Notes under the pieces: generated by a model
What the model was told of the DNA's origin: nothing
Seen by the model: the letters and a program-made list of their open reading frames with translations, nothing else
Databases searched by the model: none
Shown here: piece after piece, positions 22,369-34,100 of the stretch
How the letters are laid out: the number at the start of each line of letters is the position of its first letter
How positions within the stretch are numbered: the stretch's first letter is position 1
Assembly: GCA_003254885.1 (NCBI GenBank)
Contig: QANT01003093.1
Span: 1 to 38,411, forward strand
DNA length: 38,411 nt
Reading direction: 5' to 3'
Source: Purshia tridentata
Lineage: Eukaryota; Streptophyta; Magnoliopsida; Rosales; Rosaceae
Made by a program: the position numbers and the translations under genes

Positions 22369-25300
22369 CTACACACGTGTTGTCAGGCTGCGGGTAGTTG
22401 GTACACGTTTTAGTTGTATTATATGTGTTCTCAAGCTACAGTCCTTGACCTGTTACAATGAATAGGGAAGTAATTAAAATAACTGGGGGGAAAAATGAAA
22501 GTTCAAGAGAATGAAAAAGACAGCCAGACTTACCTGCATGGCTGATAATGTGGACAAAAAATCTTTGCATTGTTCAAGCACAGCCCGCTCTGTTGCAGTC
22601 ACCTTCACAAGTTCAGACACCAAGGAATTCATTTCCTCCACCTATAAATGGAAAGTGTTTCAGAAATTTCCTTAATCAGCTTCGCTTTGTTTGCATAATT
22701 TAAGCTACTCATAACAAAGTTACGATTGTCACCATCTACCAGGTGTGAATAGAAAACATGCATGGAAGGCTAGGTGACATTGTATTAGAGGTGTCATGAT
22801 TTCCACTAAGTTTTTTGAGTTGCAGATTTAAAGGAATATCCTCATTGCACTAACTGATGTCAATTTAAAAGGCAGACATTTCTTATCTTTCATTTTAATT
22901 TTTAATATACCAGATGATAGATTTATCTATTATAATTATCGAAATCTTCAAGAGTTTTTGGCCACATTTTTTAGTGCATAACTATCGAATTCGGTCAATT
23001 AATTGTCACTTTTAGGACTTAAAAAATAGACAATATAAACTTTTGGATTGGCTTGATTGAAGATACCTCAAAACTATACTGTTTCACCAAAATAATCCAA
23101 TTACATCTACAGCATCTCCTGGGCTAAAATTCAGCTTCATCTATCACTTTTTTCACTCATATTTAGAACTTATAAATAAATGTGCCTACGGGAAGAACAG
23201 AATGTAATTGAAGTATTTTTCTGTGGAATTTTTTGCAAGAACATCAACCAAGACTATAGAAACAGATTCAGGACAAAAAGAAATAGATTACCTTTGACGA
23301 AAGAGAGCATATCGAGGATGCCATTGCCTGCATCACATCAGCTGCCGAACCCACAGCATCTTTCAGCTTTTGAAAGTCAACCTAGTATAAATAAACTTTG
23401 TCAGACTTCTGAACAGTAATAGCTCCTTGGTTCAAGCCTTTGAACGCCCTTGACTAAATTAAGCATAAAAAGAAGCCACGTACTATTGCTTTTCCAACAA
23501 CTGGAAGACGGAGAGTACTGGCCTGCAAAGCTTCAGTTGCTCCTAGCAAAGAACTAGAGTGATCTCTGTCCATAAGAGCCCATTCCTCCAAATATGTAAA
23601 CTACAATCACCAGGTACAACAACGTTCATTCATTATGAAGGAAAAGATAAATAATAAGCAAGCAGCAGACACCCAAAAAAAACCTGTACATATTTAATAA
23701 AGTAAAATACTTGCAAACACATAGTGTGATCACATAATATAGCTACAAAAAGCATGTGAAAATATATTCAGTTGTAATCTCTGCAAGGAAATAATCCAGT
23801 TAAAAGAGACAAATTTTATTGCAAGAGTAGAAATACAAAGAAGATGAGCTTTCTTTCAGAAGGACATTAACTATTATGCATGCAGAGTTGCAGACACACA
23901 CACACACACATTCCAAGTGCACAATTGTTACTATAGAAATGAGACTAACCAAACAATTTCCCTTAACTGAAAATCATGCAGGATGAGGAGACTACAATAA
24001 ATATTAACTGGAATAACTGAAACTGAGCAACAAATTTATACAAGCTTACATTTCTTTCAAAAGGTCACCAAATAAGAAGAAGGAAAATATTCCTGGCATC
24101 CCCAGTTATGGGAAAAGAAGACCTCAACCAAGGTTAGCCTTTAGTTAGGAAGCAAGCTCTTGTTATCCCAAAACAGTCACCCTTTCTAATATTTCACATT
24201 TTTGTCTCCATAAAGAAGATGTACCACAGCAAAACAGCTTACTTAATTAATAATTTTTCCCTTCCTGATATAATGTCCCAAAGACCTCTCTCTTTAACAA
24301 GAAACAAGCTCCCTTTATTTCAGAAACACAATTGACAGTTGACCATAAGCTAGCCAGAAGTAAAGTTTCCCTAAATTTAAAAGCAAGTATACCAATAAAA
24401 GGCACTTTACAATTGAAAAGCTTGAGTAAACAAAATAATAAGATAAAACCTTCCTGGAAAGCTAATAAAGTGCCAAAATAATAATAAAGATAGTAAAGCT
24501 ATGAATCTTACTTGTCCCTTGAGGATAGAAGTTAGCTTCAACTTTTGCCTCAGCAAAAGTAACTTGATCCTTCTAAGTGTGACAGAATGCCGTAGCTCTG
24601 AGATTGTTACCCAAGCATTCCACAGATTTTTCTGGCACCCAAGAAAATAAATTTAGACATAAGACACTGTACACAAACTGTAACCATCCTGACCGGTTTA
24701 GCACCTAACTTATTTCATCACATCATATGCAGCCAGAGATGCAAGTGAGAACATACTTTTTCTGACCCCTAGCGATAAACACATACAAATTGTCAACAAA
24801 TGCAAAACCAGACAATCTTTTTTTTTTTTTCTCTATAGTGTATCAAGTAATTTTATATATGTGGATAAATGTACAAATACTGAATTCACTCTTTGGATGT
24901 GAAAGAGCTCAAACAAACTGAATAAAGTACTCTCTAAGCATGAATTCAATTCATAATAATCAAGCCATGTTTCAAAGAATCTTAGGTTCAGCCAAGTTCA
25001 AACATGTAGGAAAAAATAAAGAATCAATACACATATGACTCCATGAAACAAATACATTATCAAAATTTAATATTTATCATGACCTTATTTGATGGATATA
25101 GGCAAATGTTTTTTCATGAAAAATGAACAGTAGAATGAAAGTTATAATATTCTAAATTATGAGGAAGTAATTACTATATTTAATACTTTGACAATTATAA
25201 TGGCATTAACAGCATTTTCAAACAAATGTACAGTCAACCCATAAAAAGAGGCAAGCAAACCATTATAAGAGACCTAATCCAAAAGAGAAGAAAATTATTG

Positions 25301-28240
25301 GACTTCTTCTAATAAATCTTATGGACTAAGGATAGAGATCTAAACATCCTAAATCAAACCAAATCAAAAAACAATCAGACTTTTCTGCTTTTGACAACAA
25401 GTTAAGATAAAATAGAAACCCTTCCCCCTGTTCTGCCAGTTCTAGGTGACATATAGCTGGGGTTGGTAGACCCCATGATGCAAATAGTTAGTTTTCTCTG
25501 ATTCGGGCTTTTGGACCTTTAAACGGAAAAAGATAAAATAGGACAGATACTCACTATTCTTATACATTTACTTCACTTTTTCACCATAAATCATGCATAT
25601 CAACTCCTATCATCAATGACAAGGCTCTTCACTAATAAAAACAAATCTCCATATCTGCTTCTTCAACAGACATAAATAATCATCAATCACTTCTACAATA
25701 GTCTAGTTGTTAAAGAACAGCGTCACCAAAAATTGGAACCTGAAGAAACTATAAATACATCCCCATAACCTTATGCTTCACTCATTCTATTGAGTCTGTT
25801 CAATTCCACAATGATGTGAAAGGTTCTCTAAAAAGTAATATTATTAACAAGAAATGGGTTCTGGACTGGAGTACCAATGCTTCATCTAATTTTACATACC
25901 CAAGCCAAGAGGTGAGGCATATAATGCCATCCATAATGAATTATCAGATAAGCGCTTCATTTTACTTCATCCAACAGGTCTGAATGGTTGTTAGCCTTAG
26001 CCCACAAGAATTTTGTCAGTTCATTGAATGAAAGAAGCACTATGAAAATTAAGGATGAGTCAGCATATTTGTTAATGTGATAAGTAAGTTTACGATATCT
26101 ATCAATCTAGTGAAAATCACACTAATGAACCAATAAACGTGACACCATTCTCCATTGCATACTAGGCGAAAGCCACCCATAGGTTTTATCTCCATTCTAG
26201 AGCAATTGGCCAATTCAAAAACCACCTTCAAGACTTCACGAATCACCTTCAGATTCTACTATCCTAATATATCCATTCTAGAATTTCCCAATGACACCCG
26301 CACAGCATTGTTATCTTTGTAAGGAAATACTAATGACAGTCACACACCTCATTTAGGATTTGATCTTCATCCTTGTATTTGCATCAAATATTATGCAGCC
26401 TTCAGTATTTAATATATTCAGTAAAACCCAAAAATTCCACATATAGAATTCAGAACCTCCCAATCTCCCATACTTCACATTCGTTTCTCAGTAATGAATT
26501 ATATAATGTCATATTCAAACAGAACAAAGAAATGCAGTACCCTTTAAGAAAAAACAAACTAAAAACCTAAAAGACATGAGGTGAACAATGAGAAGATCTC
26601 TTTTTCATTGTAACCGAGGCTAACAAAGCTATGACTATACAAACACCAAAAACTTCATGGGGAACAATGCTGATATGAAAACATAGAAAACAATGCAATT
26701 GCTAGCACCACAACCGTACCTCTGCATTCAGTCTCTGCACCATGAAGGTAGCATCTGCTCTTGCATTTACAAACCGCCACTGCAGATAACGGTTATACAG
26801 AAGCCTGAGCATGTGTGCATCAACAATGCGATCCTCCCCCATCTTCCCCCTCCGAGTATCAACAGAGAAACTAAGAATTGAAGGTGTACTGCCGGTACTA
26901 CTCAATGGACCACTAATGCTATTCCTCACACGAGAAGGACTTGGATACCCCCTTGATGGGGACAAAGACGAAGATGTCCAAAGCTTACTGGGTGAGGCAG
27001 GCCGAGTAGCTCCCCTAACAGGAGAAGCCATTGTTCTTGGAGATGATACTGAAACTGGGTTATCACCATTAAACTTCTTTGATTGAATGAATTTACCTGG
27101 TGCCCCTGTTCTGGACCCAGGGCTTGTGGACATTGGTGAGCCTGGATCCTGCAACCGTCGCAGCCGGCTATTCGTCTCCTGCCAAAACCGCGCCGAAACA
27201 ACAATCCCACGAGGCCCGCCAGGGGCAGTTCGACCCTTGGCAACCCCATTCGCATCTTGAACACCTGAAGTGCTACCAGAGGAAACACTGTCTGTATCAG
27301 AGGCAGTGAGATCAGAAGGCACAGAAGACTCATTCGCTGAATTGGCATCTGGGTTTTGCTGAGCAGCCTTCAAAAGCTCAGCATTGCCCAAATCCAAGCT
27401 CAATCTGCCATCAAAGGAAGCTCTTCTACTCTCATCGATCATAGATTGCTGCAATGCTCTAGCCACAACCCCAGATCCAAACCCATTGAGCTTCTTCTTA
27501 TCCACACCACTACAGTCCAAGCTCCTCGACAGCTGGTTAGGACCCGAATTCGAATTCCCTTGTCGTGTCCTGGCCGGCCACCGGTGCTGATCACCCGGCT
27601 TAGAATTCTCCACCTGATCTCCTCCTCCTCCTCCTCTAAGAGGAGTCGACCTTCGCCGCTCCGGCGTGGCCTTCCTCGCAGAGCTCCCACTAGGCGCCGC
27701 CGCCGCTTTAGTCTTGCTAATCGGAAGCGAAAAGGCCTCGCCTTGAAACGAAACCGACAAGCTCCGAGTGGAAGTGACCAAAAGCCTAGTGGCAGCAGAG
27801 ACCTCAGCACCAGCATTGCTTAGTCTAGCTTCAGAGAGAGTCGCAGAGGGCCGAGGCGTAATAGGCCGCCTCCGGTCCACCGATTGGGACCGCTTCGGAC
27901 CCAGAGACGGTGCTGGGGTCGAGTTGGAGGTGGAATTGATGGACCTCGAAAGCAAAGGAGATGGGCATCTTCTAGAAGACCCAGAAGACGAGACAGTTGA
28001 AGTTGAGGTTGAGGTTGAAGAAGAAGGAGAAGGGGACATGTACTTAGACGAGACCTGTCTGCCTCTGGCTCTTCTTTGGATAAAGCCATTGTCTTTCTCC
28101 GAAGGTAGAAGAGGAGGTCTTGATGGGTTTTGGAGATGGGTTCGTGAGTGTGGTGATGGGCCTGCTGAGGAGGTTTTTGGGTTTCGTTGTTGCGGTGGTG
28201 GGTCGGTTGAAGCTGCTTCAGAAATGGCAGCCACCATCAT
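22369..28240 (-). CDS. QWRF motif-containing (DUF566) protein, QWRF2-like
   Basis: Six minus-strand exons, 28240-26720, 24631-24512, 23600-23484, 23381-23292, 22641-22534 and 22449-22369, all in phase 0 with GT-AG introns, give 678 residues (Arabidopsis QWRF2 is about 660). The N-terminal two thirds is basic, Ser/Pro-rich and probably disordered, with family blocks [40 protein letters not shown] and [20 protein letters not shown]. The hallmark Q487-W488-R489-F490 lies in [17 protein letters not shown]. Small exons carry the helical C-terminus ([60 protein letters not shown]), ending at RSLTTRV. QWRF/EDE1/AUGMIN8-type proteins bind microtubules or join the augmin complex; QWRF1 and QWRF2 have been linked to floral organ growth and fertility. 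Translation may start at Met1 or Met2. Intron 1 is 2,088 bases. Confidence 0.93.
23893..23910. repeat. (CA)n microsatellite in QWRF intron 2
   Basis: CA dinucleotide run inside the intron between the second and third exons. Confidence 0.85.
24632..26719 (-). other. Long intron 1 of the QWRF gene
   Basis: 2,088 bases bounded by GAG|GTACGG and GCCAG|AAAAAT on the minus strand. It contains a T13 run at 24818-24830 but no recognised gene or complete mobile element. Short open frames in it (for example 26049-26246, minus) show no family resemblance. Confidence 0.7.
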
Positions 28241-28472
28241 AGGAAGGACTATTGGAATCGAGTCCTCCTCACATTGCCTCTAAAAGATTGAATTTTTTTT
28301 TGTTTTTTCTGTTTGCTTTGCTACTCACTGACAAACCCCAGAGCTCTTGTCCATAGAACCAAAACTCAGCAATGCAGATTTAACAAATTGTGAGATGGGT
28401 ATGTGGGCGATTCAGCATTTTGAGGAGCTCAGAGCCTGAGAAAGAAGTGCTTGGGCTTTTGGGTTTTGTGAG

Positions 28473-28475
<3 letters not shown>

Positions 28476-28504
<29 letters not shown>
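28476..28504 (-). repeat. (GA)n run in the QWRF leader or promoter
   Basis: A GA run of about 29 bases, 236 bases upstream of the QWRF start. On the gene's strand it reads (CT)n. Such tracts are common in plant 5' UTRs and are GAGA-factor (BPC) candidate sites. Confidence 0.8.
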
Positions 28505-28508
<4 letters not shown>

Positions 28509-30387
28509 TAGGAGTAGGTGTGGGGGGTGAGGCGAGATTTGGGAGTGTATGGAGTAGAGGAGTGATGAGTGTCGTCGACTGTGGGCTTTTTCCGGGTTTG
28601 GGACTATTTTTCCTGAAAAATCTTTGGAGGAACGTTAACGTTATGTACTTATGTGTATGTTGATTGTTGATTTAATTACGTTTTAGTTGGACTTTTAATT
28701 AACTGATTAATTACTACACTTTTTCCACATGTGACTTTCTCACGTATTATTTATGGATATATAGTGATAGATGGTAGCTGACAAATGATGTTGTATGGAA
28801 GAAGAAAAAAAAAAAAAAAACACTTCTTGACTACAAATCCTCCCCTGACATGTTCCTATAAAATTAAAACCATAAAAAATTTTAGATTACTTTTGTATCA
28901 CGGCGTCAAGTTGATATAATATGATTATCAACTCAAAAATTCATAAATACAATGAGTATATAGTATACAATGTTGTGTGAGTTTATTGTCAAGTGAAAAT
29001 AAGAGGGATGCTATCTCTAGTTTTACAAAACCGTGTGAGTTTATATATACATGTTTAATCCAATAAAAAAAAGTAGAAATGTAGAATAGATAGATTACTT
29101 ATTTATTTTTAAAAAGAAGATAGATTAATTGTTTATATGAAGAGGGTAACTTACTTTAACTTCATTAGATGATGTGATACATAAGTTACGTTCACTTCAT
29201 CCTATTGCCTTTTGGCTCTCACATTATGGACTGCATATTCTATTTTCATTTTCTTTTCTAGATGTGAGGCATGTATAGAAATAATAGAATGACCCACACG
29301 CATACATGATATATATGGGTTAAAAGATTTCCAATTTTCTTCCACAATTACTTTGGCAACTGCAAGACCTTTCCCTTTTGGTATATAACAATACTATTCT
29401 GTTCTACTGTATAATTAGTATGTAATATGTATGATGGATAAGTAGCATTTGTGCGGAGCAACTTGTCATAGACTCATAATTGTCGATTAATAACAATATA
29501 ATGAGAAGTGCAGCACCCAAAAATAATGTATAATGATTGTATAAATAAGCTGCACAATTTCTTGATGAGGAAAGATATGAATGACCTAACCTCCATGAAA
29601 ACAGTATTCAAGCAAGGAAGTGGTTGATACACATCAATTAATGATGCAAAAGGCTTAAACAAAATTAAATGATGATCACATTGCATTGTGTAATTTTTGC
29701 AACCTAAGCTATATATAATATATAACATATAAATGATGACCAATGAAAAATATATATAAACCATTTTAATATTGATCTGCAAAAAAAAGATGGAACATCT
29801 TTTTCAGTCTCTCTCAGTGTATTAGTTATGCCTTTGCTTTCAACACATTTCCTCTTCTTTTAAACCCTACAACTTTTTATGTGGCTCATGCCAGCCCAAT
29901 TCACCACCACAAAATTTAATTCTTAGTCTTCTAGCATGTACTTGCATGGTCCAAATGAAAATTACTTAACAATCTGTGGGCAAAATTATCCCAAGTACCT
30001 AACTTCCCAATTTTCATTTCCTGAACAATGAACAAAATATGAGTGCCAATGCCATCAACTTTACTTTGTTTTCAGCAATTTTCATTTTCAATCCCACCCC
30101 AATTATTTTTATTTTCTCTTTCCATCATTTCATTCTAATTATGAAAACCCAGTTTTTTTTACTTATACAATGGAGGGGAGGGCGATAAGCGAACTTTTGT
30201 CGTGAGTGTAGTGGTAATTGTTATTATCATTTTATGAGAATAAAACTTTATCCGTAGGTGCAAGTGTTTTTATCATTGGAGTTATAAGTTCCGACAAAAT
30301 CCAACTTATTTTGACTGTTTATAACTATCTGCAGAAGCAAAATTATTTAGATAGACCAAGCAATTAACTTTGGTCGTGAGGTTATGT
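28505..30387. other. Gene-free spacer
   Basis: AT-rich sequence with an A16 run at 28805-28820. No recognisable gene, RNA gene or defined mobile element was seen. The part next to 28505 is presumably promoter of the minus-strand QWRF gene. Confidence 0.55.
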
Positions 30388-30585
30388 AAAGGAGTTTGTT
30401 TGCTGGCTCAGTTGGGCCATAGTCTTGATCTTGGAGTTGTGGTGTTTTCCCAGCCTCCTTCGGAGTGTGCTTCTTGCCTCTTTGAAGATTGCTTGGGGGT
30501 CTGCAAGCCCCGCTTGGTTGCTGTGTAGTGTTTTCTTGGGGTCTTTGACCTCCCAGTTAACCAAAAAAAAAAGGAGTTGGTTTGC
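30388..30585 (+). mobile_element. Short poly-A retroposon (SINE or 5'-truncated LINE) with 16-bp target duplication
   Basis: The target duplication is AAAGGAGTTTGTTTGC at 30388-30403 and the same word with one mismatch (T to G) at 30570-30585. The insert (30404-30569, 166 bases) is GC-richer than its surroundings, begins TGGCTCAGTTGGGCC and ends CCAGTTAACC plus a run of A. The first twelve bases match the RNA polymerase III A-box consensus TRGCNNAGYNGG exactly, but no convincing B-box follows at the expected distance. It is therefore either a partial tRNA-derived SINE or a severely truncated LINE. The duplication and tail make retroposition itself well supported. Confidence 0.75.
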
Positions 30586-30937
30586 AAATAAACTATACTC
30601 TAAAAGCCTTAGTTGTGTCAAAGTGCTTTTGTCAAGAAGTTACATGTTTCTGTGTCATATTATATTTATAAATGCAGGACATATGTAATGTTTATTCTTT
30701 GATTCCATGAACTTCATCTATTCATCTAATCAAAACAAATTAATACCATCCGTGATCCGACCAAATACAAATCTTACTGACCCTGTAAAATTATAAAAAA
30801 GAAAAGGAAGATAAATTAATGGAAGAGGAAATGAACCCTGCACCAGCTCATCAACCAAAAGTACATACTGAACCCAAATCCCTTCTGCCTAATTTGCCTT
30901 TAATATGATAGACTAATACTACCTAATTAAGAAGCCA
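30586..30937. other. Spacer between retroposon and copia element
   Basis: About 350 bases of AT-rich sequence; nothing recognisable. Confidence 0.55.
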
Positions 30938-30942
30938 TAACC

Positions 30943-31109
30943 ACTCAAATAAGGTTAGGGTTTTAAGTATGGAGGCAGAAAAATTAATTTTATTCTTCAC
31001 TATTGGTGGTATATATACTGATACAGAGCATTTAATTACAATTCCTACAATTAAGGAAATCCTATATTTACAAGGAAATATAACTAATTGCACGTGACTC
31101 ACGCTAACA
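30943..31109 (-). repeat. 3' LTR of the copia element
   Basis: Same 167-base sequence as the 5' LTR. AATAAA on the minus strand lies at 30993-30988, after the TATA-like run at about 31019-31010. Being just upstream of where transcription would start, this signal may be present only at the RNA's 3' end, which would avoid premature polyadenylation (inference). The abutting host base is the last base of TAACC. Confidence 0.93.
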
Positions 31110-31120
31110 CTCCCCCTCAA
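31110..31120 (-). other. Polypurine tract of the copia element
   Basis: On the element's strand TTGAGGGGGAG directly precedes the 3' LTR (TGTTAG). It is the plus-strand primer for reverse transcription. The TGA stop of gag-pol (31119-31117) is part of this tract. Confidence 0.88.
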
Positions 31121-34100
31121 GATGGCGCATAGAGATCACCAATGCCCAGCTTGATGAGTGAGTCATTGAAGGCTTGACTCGACACGGCCTTGGTCAGGAT
31201 ATCAGCCAATTGCTCCGTTGTCTTAACATGTGGAACTTGGATAATTTTTCCCTCCAACTTCTCATATATGAAATTACGATCGATCTCCACATGTTTCGTT
31301 CGATCATGCTGCACTGGATTTTCTGCAATCTTAATTGCTGATTCATTATCACAGAACAACTGCATTGCACCTTCAGATGGAAAGCCAAGCTCCCCCATAA
31401 GCCTTTTCAACCATAATAATTCGCATATGCCTTTAACCATTGCCCTGTATTCAGCTTCGGCACTAGATAAGGACACAACCTTCTGTTTCTTACTTTTCCA
31501 AGTAACCAAGTTACCTCCAACAAAGGTGAAATACCCTGAAGTAGAACGCCTTCTCTCACCTCTAGCACCCCAATCCGAATCTGTATACCCTGTAACATTC
31601 ACATGTCCATGTTTTGAAAACATAAGACCCTTTCCTGGTGCTGACTTCAAGTATCGCATGATTCTCTCAACTGCATTCATATGGACTTCACTAGGATTAT
31701 GCATAAAACGACTCACTACACTAACAGCATACGCAATATCAGGCCTAGTGTGTGATAAATAGATCAGACGACCAACCAATCTTTGGTACCTTCCTTTGTC
31801 AGTTGGCACTTGATCAGGAAGTTCTTCCATACAATGATTCTGTTCAATGGGTGTACCTATCGGTTGACAACCAAGCATGCCAGTTTCTTCCAATAAATCA
31901 AGGACATATTTCCTTTGTGACAAGAAAATGCCTTGTTTGGACCGAGTAACCTCAATGCCCAAAAAATACTTTAAACCTCCAAGATCTTTCATATCAAATT
32001 CAGAAGCCAAATAACCTTTTAATCTCCCAATCTCATCAACATCATCACCAGTTACAATCATATCATCCACATAAATGATAAGTGCAGTTAACTTACCATT
32101 TTGTCTCTTAAGGAATAACGTATGATCTGCATTGCTCTGCTCATAACCATACTTCTTCATGGCTAACCGAAACCTGCCAAACCATGCTCTAGGTGATTGC
32201 TTCAAACCATACAATGCCTTTTTCAGTTTACAAACCAAATCAGTTTTTGTTGTGGCACTATATCCTGGTGGCATACTCATATACACTTCTTCATGTAAAT
32301 CTCCATGTAAGAAGGCATTCTTAACATCATATTGCTGCAAAGGCCAATTAAAATTTGCAGCAAGTGACAACAAGACTCGAATAGTATTTATCTTTGCTAC
32401 AGGTGCAAACGTTTCCTGATAATCAATACCATAAGTTTGAGTAAAGCCACGAGCCACTAACCTTGCCTTGTATCTATCAATCGTACCATCAGGCTTATGC
32501 TTAACTGTAAAAACCCATCTACAACCAACTGGCTTCTTTCCTTTTGGTAAAGGCACTAGATCCCAAGTCTGATTCTTTTCAAGTGCTCTCATTTCTTCAG
32601 TCATAGCTTCTGCCCATTTAGAATCTGACAATGCATCTTGTACCTTAGTTGGAATAGTAATAGCAGACATCTGGTTCACAAAAGCCTTAATAACAGGGGG
32701 CAACCGATTAGTTGAAACATAATGAGCAATGGGATATTTCACTTTCTTTGAATTATCAGGCGAATATCTGTCTGGAGGTTGTCCACGAGTACTTCTAGGT
32801 GGTAACTGATACCTGTCATTACCACTAGAAACAACTGATGTATGATCATTAGAGGAATTGTTAGTATTAATAACCGGTTCTATACATACCTCAGGAGCAG
32901 AAGAAGAATCATGGGTGGGTACTGTTGACATAGAGAGAGAGGTAGTAGCTGCAGAAACTGTACTTGTACTTGGAGAAACTGGTGGTGTATTTGGTTCAGC
33001 AGTAACAGACACCCCAAATGCCGGAATACCAATACCCGATTCTGGTGACTTTTCTCCTACAGTAGACGGCTCGACTTCCATGGGTACCAGTGATCCGGAG
33101 GCAACCACAGAGTCCGGAAGAATAGTCATCCAATTCAACTCTTCTTCCACACTCTCCTCCGGAAGAGGAGAATTGGATACGGGTGGAGAAAAATACATTT
33201 CAGTTTCGGAGAAGGTCACGTCCATAGTAACAAATGACTTCCGAGAAGATGGATGATAACACTTGTATCCCTTTTGGTGAGGAAAATAGCCAACAAAAAC
33301 ACACTTGAGAGCACATGGATCTAGCTTAGTGCGTTGATGTTTATGAAGGTGAACAAACGCCACACAACCAAAGACCCGAGGCGCCAATGTTAAATGAGAC
33401 GGAAGAGAAACATAGGCAGAGAGCTTCTCTAATGGCGTCTGGAAGTGTAAAACACTACTAGGAACACGGTTAATAAGATAAACTGCAGACGTAATAGCAT
33501 CTTCCCAAAAAGTGGGCTGCAAGTGAGCACCAATAAGACTGGCACGGGTTACTTCAAGTATATGACGATTTTTCCTTTCTGCAACACCATTCTGTTGGGG
33601 AGTATAAGGACAAGTAGTCTCATGAATAATCCCATGATCATGAAAATAGGCATGCAACATGTGATTAACAAACTCACCACCATTATCAGAACGAAGAACC
33701 TTTAATGTAGCAGAGAACTGAGTCTGTATCATTTTATGAAAAACACGAAAACATTCATAGACATCACTTTTATGTTTCATCAGATATAACCATGTCATGC
33801 GAGTACAGTCATCAACAAAAATCACAAACCAACGACAACCAGATATAGGAGAAATCGGGGCAGGACCCCACACATCCGAATGAACCAAAGCAAACGGCAC
33901 AGAACTTTTATTGGAACTCAAAGGATAAGTAGCACGGTGACTTTTTGCCAAAATGCAGGTGTCACACTGAAAATCTGAAATTTTACAATCCGAAAATAAA
34001 GTAGGAAATAAATGTTGTAAATAACCAAAAGAAGCATGTCCTAAACGACGATGCCATAGCCAAATCTGATTCTCCTTAGCCCGAGATGATCCTTTTACTG

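Noticed and set aside
23893..23910. CRISPR-like or other spaced repeat array
   Set aside because: Repeats here and elsewhere are simple microsatellites or two-copy duplications. No spaced array is present, and none is expected in plant nuclear DNA.
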